A stretch of 64,000 bases of DNA from Gonapodya prolifera JEL478. Lineage: Eukaryota; Monoblepharomycota; Monoblepharidomycetes; Monoblepharidales; Gonapodyaceae. Shown here one piece after another: positions 36,257 through 48,281 of this stretch. Location: contig KQ965800.1 of NCBI GenBank assembly GCA_001574975.1, positions 124,001 through 188,000 of the forward strand, read 5' to 3'. How positions within the stretch are numbered: position 1 is the first letter of the stretch; every line of letters begins with the position of its first letter. The position numbers were made by a program, and so were the translations under genes. The notes beneath the pieces were generated by a model. The model saw only the letters and a program-made list of their open reading frames with translations, did no database searches and was not told where the DNA came from.

Positions 36257-37559
36257 CGTCTCTTGTTCCTCCCTCCGCCTTCTTGTTGCTGTGATTGCTG
36301 AGCTCGCTGTTCGCTTCCCCGCCAAGTCCGTCCGCTCAGCAAAGCCGCTCCTCTCTCGCTCCTCGCCTCTTCCAGTCTTCTCGTCTGTCGCGATCGCCTC
36401 GTCGTCGCCTGTTGCCTTCTGTGTCGCTCTCGCTCGCTCTCGCTCGCAGGTTCCCTCGAAGTTACCTAATGACGGTTTTGCCGGGCTTTTACCCTGGCGT
36501 GAATTCTCCGATCTCTCAGTATTAAGCACTGGAGCTAATCGATAATATCACTTGTAATTCATCACGCTTGCTGAAATATTTATCAAAGTCTTGCAAGTGG
36601 ATGTATTTGCGGTGCTGACACCAAACATAAATCATCCGGGGAACCACCATCGTGCAATGACATGACACCCACAGCCAATAATTTCAGGAGCCAGTAATGC
36701 ATAACAAAGAAATCTATACGCCTCGTACACCAGACATGGCCTCACATTTCATTCCCAAAGTCCTCCCTTCCCCGCATTGTTCTTGAATCGCTCATTGCCA
36801 CAGCTCCCCATGTATCGCAGTCAATGCTCCAAACGCACCAAACACACGCGAACGAATCTCTCAGCAGGCGGGCGCTCACTCTGCCCTTTTACGTTACCAC
36901 CTACCACCGCAACTCCTACGGCCCATTGATGGGCCTCCGACAGCCCCTGATCAAACACCCATCCGCCCGAACCGCAGCAACGGCAACTATGGTGTGCTGT
37001 TCTGTGTTACCACATTTGCGCAATACCATGATGATGGCGGTAAAAAGAGGATCCTGGGCGCGATGGGCACGAACTACTGAAAGATGCCCCTCTGGGTGGC
37101 ACAGAACTCACAACGAAACTGAACAGCCTGCGGATCGTCGATACACACACACACACCTGCATTTGCGAGCTCTGCATACTCTCCAAAGCCGCTCATGGCA
37201 GGAGGCATTTATCACTATGATGTATTCAAACAATTCGTCGAAACAACCAGCCGCTGCAAAATCAGGGGATCACCTCACAATGGGAGCATTAAAACACTTT
37301 TGTGTATCATATGAGATGTTGTTGATATCGACAACTTGTTGGCTTTGCCTCCACCTCCTTGCGTAAAATCTTGTTCCAGACTCCATTCAGCACAACTCTT
37401 GGAAACTCCTTCGAGCTCGTTGACACTGTCACACCTGTACTATGTTTGCAAAGGACTTGGCAGTGGCAAAAGGGTAATGTCACCACGAATGCCAACAGGC
37501 GCTGACTTCAGTCAGGGAACCAACAACGTGAACAGGGGGCGCTGAGAAGATTAATTGCC
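36257..37559. other. P4-ATPase 5' flank and intergenic, no gene seen
   Basis: Upstream of the flippase start codon. Plus-strand frames are short and featureless. No repeat copies are evident until about 37.56 kb. Confidence 0.5.
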
Positions 37560-39870
37560 TGAAGAACGGTTCCTCGTATCTCCATTGCGTGTTCCCGTAA
37601 CCATTTGACATTGCGCTCTCAGTCCCGGGATATAAAATCGCCTTGCAATGCACCATTCGCGTTCCAGTAATGCGATCATCAATCGCCTGAGCGCATGCTT
37701 CATGAGTCTCCCAACAGCCGGCGCATGCCTCGAGGCGCAAAAGAAACTTTTCGACTACTCCGGTGACAAATCCAATTGAATGTAATACCAGGCGGCGGCT
37801 TCCAAAATCAGATAAACGGTCTTCCAACGCAAGGATCTTGGGACATGAATCCCCCCAGGCGGAATCCCTGGCAGAGACTGCAGCCTCGTGGGACAAAAAA
37901 AAAAGTATCGAACGTCCGAGCATTGGGTCGTCGCGAGTGATCCGGAACAATACATGGGCGAGAAATTCGCCACTGGCTTCGCGTTTGGCTTTTCGAAGAG
38001 CTCCTAAACACTTACGATCGCCTGGGAGCACACCGAGCGGCGGTTAGCAGCCACCACCCATTGCAAGATATGGCACATGCGGAAAAGAAACAGTACATGT
38101 AACTCCAGTGTCGAAGCCGACCGAACATCAACATCCGCACATCTCTTCCCATTGAGACATGAAATGCGAAAGAATGGGCAGCACAACAATGATGACGTGA
38201 AGACGTTCCCCTTGTAGCAATTAAAAGACCATTATTTTGGAGAATAAACCACACAGACTCCAACGGCAACGAAACTGACGGTGAGCAGGTCAATTTCCAT
38301 TTGGCTTATCGTCATCGAGACTCGTGGAATCCAAAATGTCTCTCAGTACCTCCAGCCGTAAGGTGCAAATTAAAGATTATTGTTGTTCGTCTGAACGGGG
38401 AGTCTGTCCCGGAAGCACTCTGGAATCCGGTCCCGTCCTGGCAGAGCCCCAACTGTCTTCAAGGTTCGAAGTATTTCGATCCCCAATCGCCTGGGCAGTC
38501 GCCTCGCTGGTATTGCGGCGCAACGCCTGCCTTCACCCATTGCAAGACGCGTCTTGAGGCGAAAAAGAAAAGTCTCCCACAGCTCATTTGTGAGTTGCGT
38601 CTATTCAAGCGAAGTCCCTGGAGGGGCTTCCGCCTCACGGGGCAAAAATGGGGATCCGTCCGAATGGATAGTCCCTCCCACGCGCAATCTGAGCCTGGTG
38701 CCTCCACGCTGTGCAAGCGATATAACCGGGCGAAAGAACGGTCTCCGGTCAGTGCAACAATAAGATTCATCCCCTGAAGTGGAGTCCCGGACAAGACTGC
38801 ATCCATCTGGGGCAAGAGTGTTTCAGTACGTCCGAACGGGGAGTACGTCGACGGAGCAGTCCGGTCCTGTCGTCTCGGGTCGGTGCAGGAGGTGTTATCA
38901 ATTGTTGATGCAGCGGTGAACTTCGGTGATTGCCGTGTGAAAGTCCAGCTGCCTTTGCACGACCTTTTAAAGGTTGCGAAGGAACGATCTCCCAGTGAAA
39001 TTCGATAGGAAATTCCTTCCACGCAACCAAAGTCCTTTGCAAGACTTCAGCCAAACGGGACAAAAAAGCAAACAAACTGCAGTACGGCCAAACGGGCAGT
39101 CTGTACCACTGAGCAGTCTGGAGCTGCGGCTTGCGACCTCGGACAGCGCTGCGAGCGCGTGTGATATGACCGACCGAAAGACCGATCTTCCAGTACAATT
39201 CGTCAAAAGAAAGTTCCCCTCAAGTGGAGTCGGAACAGGACTCCAACCTTGCGGGTCAAAAATAGGTTGGATGTGTTTACGGGGAGTCCGCCCCGCGAGC
39301 GGTCCAGTCCGGGCGCCTCCGTGCACGCAATTGTTGTGACAAAAGCAGAGCAAACAGAGACTAAATACTTCAGAGGAGATTACGATCACCTCAAGCAAGA
39401 ATTATCTGGCAGTAAGCCTTGCGGAGCAAAAAATGGTAGGTTGTCTGAATGGAGAGCCCGTTCCAAGCGTAGGCTGAGCATGCCCCATCCGTGCTTCACA
39501 TAAGTGGTAAAATAGGGCGAAGGAACAGTCTCCTAGCACAACACAGAGCGAGAGTTGTCCCCTGAACTCGAGTCCCTAGGGGCACACCAGTCTTGTGGGG
39601 CAAAAAAATGGGGTCGTCCGAATGAAAAGTCCGTCCCATGCGTAATCTGAGGCTGCCGCCTCCGTGCTTGCGCGCGTGGGGTATAATCGCGCGAAAAGAA
39701 CGTCTCCCAGTGCATTGATATCGTCCCGCTGCAAGAGCCTTCCCCTTATGTACAGTCCCGGACGGGACTCCATCCATCCGGGGCAAAAGAAACTTACTAT
39801 GCTCGAACGGGGAGTCTGTCCTGCGAGAAGCCCTGGCCTGATATCTCTCGAGTAATGTTGCGTGTTGAAA
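37560..39870. repeat. degenerate tandem array, unit about 180 bp, seven clear copies plus weaker ones
   Basis: An ordered set of words recurs: a GGAGTCCCGGAC-type block, GACTGCATCCATC or GACTCCATCCATC, GGGGCAAAA, then GTCCGAACGGGGAGTC. The GGGGCAAAA-type anchor appears near 38638, 38809, 39056, 39250, 39419, 39597 and 39779, spacings of 169-247 bp with most near 175-190. Weaker anchors occur near 37737, 37888, 38087 and 38549. Minus-strand frames through the array repeat peptides of the type FCPxWMxSxPGLxxRG, but all frames drift and stop, so I read this as repeat DNA and not a gene. Confidence 0.75.
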
Positions 39871-39907
39871 ACCCGTAGGACCCAGATTTCCTTCACCTCA
39901 GACAACG

Positions 39908-39995
39908 ATCGCCTCGCAGGCAGTGAGCCACTGGCGAGGAGTCGTGGAGGTGCAAAATGCTGTTCGGCTCCCGGAGTCCTCTCGACTGACTGTTG
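39908..39995. repeat. copy of the second repeat module at the array's right edge
   Basis: It reads GAGGAGTCGTGGAGGTGCAA followed by TGTTCGGCTCCCGGAGTCCT and matches the two module copies in P4-ATPase intron 1. Confidence 0.65.
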
Positions 39996-40145
39996 AATGT
40001 GTCATCTGACAGGTCCACGTCTACCATCCCCCCCTCCCTGCCCCCAGCAATCCCATCAACTGTCCTCTCTCGACTGCCACCGCGTCCGTTGCTCTCGCTC
40101 TCTAGCCCCGCATCGCACGTCGCCTGCAAAGAGAATGATCACAGC

Positions 40146-40630
40146 AGGATGCATTTCACCAGCGCCCTTCCACGATCACCACTTCCTGCCCTTCCAAGTT
40201 TATGCATGAAGCTGCATATGCCTCCCCGCACACCACTCGAGCGCGCACAAAAGCAAGATCGCCGGGGAGAGCTTTCGACACAGGAGGCCTCTGCGCGACA
40301 GACGAAAGTCAAAGTTGATGTTCCAGCTCGTATGATCGCGCCGTCAAGCAAGCTCCGGTCAAAGTTTACAGAGAGCGAAGCAGATAGAGCGGCAAGGATC
40401 TATCAAGTAGGTGTCCTGATTGATGGCCACGTGCGAATGGTGTCACCCATCGTGTTCCAGGATATCGAAGCCTTTGTTCCCATGTACCCGACGCGACAAC
40501 GCGGAACGTTGTGTTGCTGCCTGGAATCGCGGCAGGGAAGCGGCAAAACGGGATATTGAAGAGGGGGAGGCGGCCAAGAGGCGGAACTACGTTTTGGTGG
40601 GATCGGGGACTTCAACTGTAAGGAATATAT
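40146..40630 (+). CDS. possible small gene, unrecognised
   Basis: Two adjacent stretches have helical, charged coding texture: TESEADRAARIYQ before a possible donor at about 40408, and NAERCVAAWNRGREAAKRDI with GEAAKRRNYVLV before a possible donor at about 40620. The obvious join between them is not in phase and no ATG is decisive. I do not recognise a family. It may be a short real gene, or chance. Confidence 0.25.
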
Positions 40631-41122
40631 CATGTGTCCTTTGTGAGTTGTGGATGCTTGGTTCTTGACCTGAGATAAGACTTGACCAGGCATTGGTAGG
40701 TCATGAAACGTTGTGCTTGTTGTCTCATCGCGAAATACTGTAAAGCAATCTCGACTCTCATCAAGCTCTCCGCAATGCCAAAAGAAGCATTGGCCCAAGC
40801 ACATAATAGAATGTACAGAAGCCAGCTTGAGAAGCGCTGAAGAGCACAACACAGCAAGCCAAGACTGAGTTGAAAAGCAAAATATGTCCCCCAAATGACG
40901 ACATGTTTACATAAAAGGAGTTCCAAGCAGTGGAGAATCAGCTGCGCCACCGAAGCAGGTCCTAAAAAAATTGCCGATCTCCCGAAGCCGATATACATCT
41001 CCGAGCGGTCGATATAACTGCTCCCGGTACACCCGAAAGCCCTCGCCTCGCACGTCTTGGTGCCGGAGGACTCTTCCTTTCCTACTCCGCACTTCTACAA
41101 GGAATTGACGCCACCCGTCACG
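40631..41122. other. promoter side of the SnoaL-like gene
   Basis: No convincing gene. This is the upstream flank of the secreted-protein gene starting at 41123. Confidence 0.4.
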
Positions 41123-42679
41123 ATGCGGTTCACCGTCTCCCGAACGCTCCCTCTCCTTCTTGCCCTTTTTTCTGCCGTCCAGCTGGCATCTGGAAATCCC
41201 ATCGCTGCCCGCAACAATGGCAATGGCAATGGAGATTGGGAGGAAGCTATCAAGGCTCAGAAGGACGCCCGCGAGTGCGTCAAGAGGAAAGGAATCGTCA
41301 AGGCGATATATAACCAGACGTTGGCGGTTAACGTGCGTTTACGGCGGCGATTTCGCTTGACGCTTGTTTGTGCTTTACTGACATCGTCTGCCAAATGCTA
41401 GAATCCACTCGGTATTCTCTCGGGGAAAATCGACATATCCAACCTGTTTCACCCGGACGTCCGTGCAAGGGTGACTCCCTTGGGAGATTTTGAGGGCCGT
41501 GTATGTGCTTTTCAATCTCTTACGCTATATTTTACAACTGCTGACATATATTTCCCGCTCGCCCCTCTTCATTCACGATCAACACCTCCAAATCTAGGCT
41601 GGCGTCGAAGAATATTTCTAGTGAGCTCTCTCTAATCTATCCCCTATTTTCACTCGTTTCGTATTCAAGGAACTTAATCTCCCCTCAGCGGTCTTGGGGC
41701 CGGAATCGTGCGCATTGTGTTCAAGAAGCTTTTGTGCGATCCCTCAAACGGAATCGTATCAGCACACGTAGTGAGTTCCCATGTCGGCTTACGACTTCGA
41801 CTGGCATGTGCAAAGGCTGTCGGCTGAAACGTCCTTCCAAACGGCGCATGCAGCACCTTGTATCAGACCAACCCCCGCTGTACTCAAACTACACCCATGT
41901 CGGATACTGGCAGTTTAACGACACCACGGGAACAGTCAACTCAGCTGGTGAGGGTCGTCAATGTATGCCATTCACAATCACGGCCTTTCTTCTGACAAGC
42001 GGTCGGTTTGCCTTGTTCTTCGAGATGTCAACTTCGTTATGCTCGGCCTTTTGTCCAATCCAACGCTCGGTAAGTCGCACGTTGAATTCCGTTCTAAAAT
42101 TGACTCCATTTGAGTGGAATTTAAAAATGAACATTTTTATTCCCTGATCAAAGCGGATCCAACCGTATATGTCCAAGGTGCCTGCGCGCTTGCAACGTTA
42201 GGTCTTGGAAAAAACACTTCTGTGCCAGCTGGGACATGCGTTGTGAGTGGAAGAGCCTTGGATGATCAGGGTCGAGACTTGTCCGCATGTGTTGTCACAT
42301 ATGCTGATCTTTTATCTCGCAATATGATCCCGATGACTGATGCAACCCTATTCCAACCTTGAGAAATACCAAAACGATACCAAATTCGTAGGCAACACTC
42401 CTGAAGAGATGTATGCTGATTGCACAAAGTGAGTTCCACGTTACCCAATTACTATCAGCATGCACACAAAAAACGCTTGTTCTCAACCATCACAGGTTCC
42501 TAACCTCAATTGACCTCGGCACATGGGACGCCGTGAACCAAAACACGACAGTGTGCCGCTTCCTCCACGCGCAATTGACCCAGTTCCGCCCCGAAGTCCA
42601 CTGCGCGCACGTTGGGAGGACCGGGGGTGGGAAATGCGTGCTGCACTCGTGGCAGGACTACTATACAAAAGATTTTTAA
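41123..42679 (+). CDS. secreted SnoaL/NTF2-like fungal family protein (tentative family)
   Basis: The protein starts with a signal peptide (MRFTVSRTLPLLLALFSAVQ...). Exons 41123-41332, 41402-41500, 41599-41621, 41689-41770 and 41854-41947 join in phase and read NPLGILSGKIDISNLFHPDV, AGVEEYFYGLGAGIVRIVFK and YTHVGYWQFND. Later coding blocks read ADPTVYVQGACALATLGLG and a C-terminal motif VCRFLHAQLTQFRP then VHCAHVGRTGGGKCVL, stop at 42679. The early part (a short exon with GVEEYF then a strand-rich segment) looks like an NTF2/SnoaL cone fold. The cysteine-rich C-terminus resembles secreted proteins I associate with chytrids and other fungi, but I cannot name the family with certainty. Two junctions (after 41947 and near 42240-42400) are not resolved; one may hide a frame break. 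Confidence 0.6.
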
Positions 42680-43822
42680 GTGGTGGGATAGTGTTCTCTG
42701 GTGCTATGGTGTTATTTTCCACTTGTAAAGGGGCTGATGTGGAATGCTGTTCTGGTATCTAGGGGAAATCGAAACGTCTCTCAGGATCAGCCCATTTACC
42801 TAAAGGGTATTGTGAGCTGTACCCATGCATAATAGAAATGCTCGTGTTACAGGCCCCAGCAATTCCACAAAGAGATAATATCATGTCTGAAAGTGCAGCA
42901 CTACAAGTCGAGAAACCACTGCGCCTTGGAATCCAGAACACCAGTGCCGCAGTATGTATCGATTGCGCAGTGCAATGTTGATCATGTTGTGGGAGGACGG
43001 TACGGAATACCGTCTGAAGGCGAAAAGGTGACGGATCAAATAGAGTGTTTAGTTGTATATTGTTGGTTTTGTGCGCACCTCGGACCTTAGACAGTAACCA
43101 TTACATCTCGGGGGCACGTCCTACCCCTTTTTAGCCCGATTCGGCCCGATACTTCCACAATGTTACTGTACTGCACATAGTCACCAGCCAAACAGGGGAA
43201 GCTGACGTCATGTGATTCTGAAGACCGGCCTAGGCAGGTGAAAAGGAAACTTCATTGAACATGAAAAACCTTTCACGATTGAGGATTAGTTGGGGAATTG
43301 CTATGGATGATGGGAGAAAATTTGCACGACACCACGATGTTCTCCCAACGGACGATGCTGCCTGGACACAGGACGCACATTGCAGTTGGAGCAATGGACC
43401 TTGAGACATAAAAAAATTAGCGATAAAGTTTCTCCTGGTAGTGGAATTAGTGGACGTCATTTTGATGTATTTGGGGAACTATGAAAAGGAAGCATCTCTC
43501 AAGAAAGATCTGCTACGAGCATCTGGAAATGAGAGTCAACATTTGACAGCCTGTCTGCCAGAGGAGGCGGAGGTCGTTCTCGGGACTGATGCGCCCCCTG
43601 GATCGAGGGACAGATGGGTTGAAGAGACAAAAAGTGGCGGTCAATGATCAACTGGCCCCGCGACGCCAAAAAGACGTATCCGCCCTAAGCAATAGGAGAC
43701 TTTTTATAAGGGAGAGTACGAGAACCATTATGGAAATTAAAGTGATTCTCAGGTGTGGCTGTGGCGGTGCTTTGGTCGCAGCAGCACTCAGTCCCCAAGG
43801 CGTTGAGCAGTCAGCAGCAGCG
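42680..43822. other. intergenic upstream of the PAP2 gene
   Basis: No gene recognised. A frame running in from 43589 is open into the PAP2 start but its upstream part has no conserved content; I start the gene at the internal ATG. Confidence 0.5.
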
Positions 43823-45701
43823 ATGTCGCGTGAACCCCTCAACGCGCGAGTGAGCAGCGACGACGAACACGTTGCGCTGACGTCAGACGCTGAAAACGGA
43901 CGCTCGCACTTCGGCACTTGGAGAGCTCCGGCCTGTGCGGATCAAGGCCATTCACAGGCGATGCCACACGCTTTTGCAGACAAGCATCCCGCATTCTTGT
44001 GAGTCGATTTCACTCACTTGCAATCGGTCCGTTGGACTCGCGGCTGACACCGCGATTGCAACCCTGATGCTAGGACCCTGCTGCGACATCACGCCTTCGA
44101 TTGGGTCGGCGGAGTCCTTGCCGTCGTTGCAGGATTCGCCGGTGAGCTTTACTATCCATTCGTTGCCCTGTAAAACCTTCCTGACTCACCATCATACCGG
44201 ACGATCGACTCGAAAGTGGGTCGAATCAATCCAAACGAGCGCTCCTTCTTCCCCACCGACGATTCCATCTCGTACGCGTGGAAGGACGACACGTACCCCG
44301 CATGGGCGCTCGCGTTCCCGCTTCCAGTCTTCCCCCTGGTCCTCTTTATCCTCGTCAGCGGACTCGTCAGAAAGAGATGGGATGAGGTCCACAGAGCCAC
44401 GCTGGGCTTGCTTGTCGCGGGTGGGATGACGTTGCTGGTGACGAATGTGCTCAAAGTGTCGGTGGGGCGGTTGAGGCCAGGTGAGGGGGTGAGACGGAAC
44501 GAACGAGGCGCGAGCCAAGAAGGAGCGAGTGAAGTGGAGTCGAGCCCCACTGGAAGATTGGTAGGGCAATGAAGTGGTTTTGGTGGCCTGAGTGGATGAC
44601 AGGACCACTGGTCATCAGTCCTGTTCGGAGCATGTTGAATATGGGTAGTTTGAATGGCCAATGACTGGGACACTCTGTATTGTTTGGACCGGGTACAGAC
44701 CACGCCTCGGTTGTGATTCCGGAAGGCCTGAGTGAACACCTGAACTATACTTTCGAGCCGTTTGAAATGAGCCATTGGTAATGGGTGCAGACAGGCTTAC
44801 GTAGACGGCTATTCAGCAAATGTTCGGGACTGCAACCGAACCTGCAAAAATGCCGATTTTTTTTCGCTCGCCTTCACTCACCGCTTGTCTCCCCACCACC
44901 ACCACCTCTTTTATACCCTTTCCCAAACCCCTCCTCAGGTTTCATCGACGCCTGCCTCCCCGACCCCGCCCTCGTCTCCCTCGCCCTCTCCGCACCCCCC
45001 GGTTCCGCGCGCTCTCTCCCGCCCTCATCTTGCACGGGCCCCGCCTCACGTATCATCAACGCGCGCCAGTCGTTTCCCTCGGGTCACACGAGCTATAGTT
45101 TTGCTGGGTTGGGAATGGTGGGAGCGTATGTGTGGGAACGGGTGTCGTTTGGGAAGAGGAGAAGGGGGAAGAGGGGGGCGTGGTTTGATGGTGAACTCAG
45201 GGAGAGGGGGAGGAGGGTGTCGCTGTGAGTGCTCCTGTTTGGAGGAGGGAGGGGCGGGGGAACGGGGGTGAACGCAGTGCAGTGTGTGACTGAACACATG
45301 CCGTTGAACACACAGAATCGCGTTCGAGATCCTGGGCGTGCTGGTGCCTGTGATGGGGGCCGCGCTGTAAGTCACGCCGTTGCCACAAAACCCGTTTGTC
45401 ACACGATGTTGTTTCTTATCCGGCCCGCTCTTCCCACTCCAAACCGCTCGTACCCACGACCTAGTGTCGGCATATCGCGCATCGAAGGTACGTCCCCCTC
45501 CCACCTTCCCACCCTTCGCCCGTCCCCCTTCCCACCCCAACCCAGCTCACCAAACTCACCCCCCCTCACCCACCCCGCACACCAACCAAAGACAATAAAC
45601 ACCACTGGTCGGACGTATTCGCCGGCGCGCTCATTGGCTCACTCTCCGCGCTGGTGGCGTGGGTATATTTCGTCCGGGAGCCGGTGAAGAGGAGGGATTG
45701 A
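43823..45701 (+). CDS. PAP2-family lipid phosphate phosphatase (Dpp1/Lpp-like)
   Basis: Seven exons (43823-43998, 44074-44141, 44217-44480, 44939-45224, 45316-45366, 45465-45487, 45592-45701) join in frame to 325 residues. The three catalytic motifs of the phosphatidic-acid phosphatase superfamily are intact: KVSVGRLRP, FPSGHTSYSF, and SRIEDNKHHWSDV. The last is built across the 23-nt exon 6. About six hydrophobic segments surround them (DWVGGVLAVVAGF, LAFPLPVFPLVLFILVSGLV, LGLLVAGGMTLLVTNVL and others), as in Dpp1. It dephosphorylates phosphatidate, lysophosphatidate or diacylglycerol pyrophosphate at the vacuole, Golgi or plasma membrane (inferred). Intron 3 is unusually long at 458 nt. The gene converges on the F-box gene. 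Confidence 0.93.
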
Positions 45702-46031
45702 GATGGGGTGTGAACTGTGGGGCCGGGAGTGAGCGGAGCGGGTTGCACGAGGCGTGGAGTGGGACGAGGGGTGTGCGCGTGCTAAGCAGATATATTCGTA
45801 CATCAAAAGAATTCTGGATATTGTCATATTGCATCTCTATCCAGTTCTGAATTATGCCCGACGCGGACACGGTGTACACCGTTGTGTGTGAATGACAGAA
45901 AACGAATACACATCACAAAAGCGAGACGACTCTCCTGGGAACCCACTCAAGATCATTCAAGATGTCCAACCGCTTCATGTCCGCCATGACCACCGTCACC
46001 CCTTTGGCTGCACACCCCCACGCGATGAGAT

Positions 46032-47509
46032 TCAAGAACCTGACCACGTGTGTCTCTTTCGATCGGCCCTTTCTATTTCATGAGCCGGTGACAGCTCTGT
46101 CGATATCGGAATGAGCCCGACTTGCAGTGTTCCAATGGATTCGATGATGTCGATCCACTTGTTAGCTGCTGCTGCCACGGTTTGATTGTCCAATTGCAAT
46201 GTCAAAAAATGATCTCCGTGTGACACAATACATATCCTGGAAAGGTGAGGGACTCTTTGACGGAATCTTTCCCCGATGAGGGAGATTTGCTGATCGGTCA
46301 CGTCCAAATCAGCTGCCTGAACATAAACGGTACGTAGTTGCCGTAGAGGGTCTGTGTAGCTCGGTACTGTACTTGGTGCGGCAGCCGCTTTGTCACCTCG
46401 ATTTCTCTGTCGTAGCGCCGGCGCCGCCGCGAGGAACCGCTCCGCCGTGGTGTTCCCATCAAGGACGTCGTGTGGCAGGGAAAAACATCCTGCGCTATTC
46501 AGGCGCAGAAATAGCGGCGCTGCGACACCAGTTCGTACATATGGTTCCCAGTGTTCAGGAGCGAGGACTCGTAGCGACGTTTTCCCGAGAACTCATCAAA
46601 GACCAAGAACTCACTAAGGGACGGTAGGTCCACATTGTAGCTGTTGCTAAGGGCGTCACTTTGCACCCAGTGACGAAAAATGCGGGTTGATTGCATGGCA
46701 GGAAATGTGTCTGCAATCAATGGGGGGACCTCATCGGGGAATGGAAATGTCGTTAGGCGAGGCATCGTCACGGTGAAGGCGCCGGTTTCATCACGCGGTA
46801 GCAAATGGATAACAAGTCCACGAACTTCAGAGAGCACGGGCCAGTCGGCAGCAGTCAACACCGACGCGTCGACGTCGAAAAGCTCAAGAGTGCGCAGACT
46901 CGGACTGACTGTTTCAAGAAAAGTACCGAGGTTGTCCATGATACTTGCCCCTGTCTCTGCCGGCGTGTAATCCAAAATTCCGAGAACAGGCCGCGGTGTC
47001 GCGTCGGGTGCCACGGCCGCCAGGCTGAATGTTTGGACCCGGAGTGTTGGCCGAGTATTACGAAGGGTTGGGCAACCAGTGGTCTCATTTGTAGCGATTT
47101 CCCGGAGACGAGCGACATCCATGGGGCGGACAAAGGCTTTCAGAGGTAGCTGGATGTGGACGGATCCCTGCGCCATGGTGTGGTGGCCGGCAGAGTGAGG
47201 TAGAAAGCGTGCGCCTTTCCACGCAAACAGCGTCAGGAGACGGTGAACCAGCTGGACCGCCGGGATGGATACACAAATCGACCACGAACGGCAGCCGGGG
47301 CGGGCTGTGAGGGAGGCTGCCCGCCAGACTCGCGATACGGCCTCGGCTGTGTTCAACGTGAATCCATCGAGGAATGCGAGTACGTGGACCAAGATCTCCG
47401 GCTTGCTGAAGAGAGGATGAATCGAGGATGGCAGAATTGCAGGAATGCGGCCATATTTAACTGGGATGCCACTGGGAAAGGGGCACAACGAATGGCGATG
47501 GTTGGACAT
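46032..47509 (-). CDS. F-box-like protein with leucine-rich C-terminal part
   Basis: Two exons (46615-47509 and 46032-46519) join in frame through a 95-nt intron (donor GTGAGTTCTTGG, acceptor GTCGCAG) to 460 residues. Near the N-terminus IHPLFSKPEILVHVLAFLDG followed by VSRVWRAAS matches the F-box helix pattern (P-x-E-I-L..I..F-L...L...V-C/S-R.W). The rest contains loosely spaced leucine-rich stretches such as LRTLELFDVDASVLTAADWP, DPLRQLRTVYVQAADLDVTD and VPHLSRICIVS, typical of fungal F-box proteins with degenerate repeats. Such proteins recruit targets to SCF ubiquitin ligases through Skp1. The target is unknown. Confidence 0.75.
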
Positions 47510-47861
47510 CGCCAGCAAAACTTGATTTGAACTCAATAAAGTTACCGAGTTGTCGCGATTCCTGATTATATGGTACTCGCATATGTTAATAGTACTTTCG
47601 AACGTTCTCGATACCAAATTTATTGTCTGTACTTGCACTATCACACATTTTCCTTCGCAATGCAAACCGTCAACACAAGAGATCTCATTCGTGCTTCAAG
47701 TGCTAATGGCGACCAGCACAGAGATTTGTTCCATCCTGGATAAGTGAAAGGCACCCAGAATCCGCGCAAAGCTGGACGCCAGCGTCTTCAACGACGCATG
47801 ATTTACAACCAATAGCACAAAGGGTGTCACTTCCTGAGGGGTGAGAGATATCCTGAGTGAT

Positions 47862-48281
47862 TCAGGCGCCGACAAACATTTGCACTTGGGCAAAAACGTC
47901 ACCGCCACCGACAACTAGACTGCACGAACCGCACATAAGATCCAGAAGTTGGTTTTCATTCAAGGTCGGTCCAGTGACGTCGTAGCAGCAGCAAGCATTG
48001 TCGTTGCTGCCGTTGCATTGGTCACGTGGGACTAGGGCTGTTGGAGGGGAGGCGGGAAGGCGTTTGGAGGGAATCAGATGACACGTGGTTGAAGATAATC
48101 AAATCGTATTGGAAGGATGAAGCCATAAAAAGTCAGTTGCAAGGATAGAGAAGAAGGGGAGAAGGGGGGAAAGAAAGGGGGACGAAGCCATGGCCAACTT
48201 ACCGTGAGGTGAAGCCACGGCCTGGCCGACCATGAGAAGCGCCATTGCAAACAGTACGCCCCAGATATTTGCGAAGCGCAT
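47862..48281 (-). CDS. small secreted six-cysteine protein (effector-like)
   Basis: Two exons (48203-48281, 47862-48037) join in frame to 84 residues. A clear signal peptide (MRFANIWGVLFAMALLMVGQ) is followed by a Kex2-like VPRD site. The mature part of about 55 residues has six cysteines in the order C, CCC, C-x2-C (QCNGS, ACCCYD, MCGSC). The Kex2-like site suggests processing in the Golgi. The size, signal peptide and cysteine density are those of fungal small secreted proteins; the pattern is not the eight-cysteine hydrophobin one. I know no named family with this spacing. Function unknown: surface, antimicrobial or host-directed roles are all possible. Confidence 0.7.

Noticed and set aside
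38459-39905. Overlapping minus-strand frames of 109-187 residues with repeated peptides
   Set aside because: They follow the ~180-bp DNA repeat through several frames and end at each drift in unit length; no start, splice or domain supports a gene.
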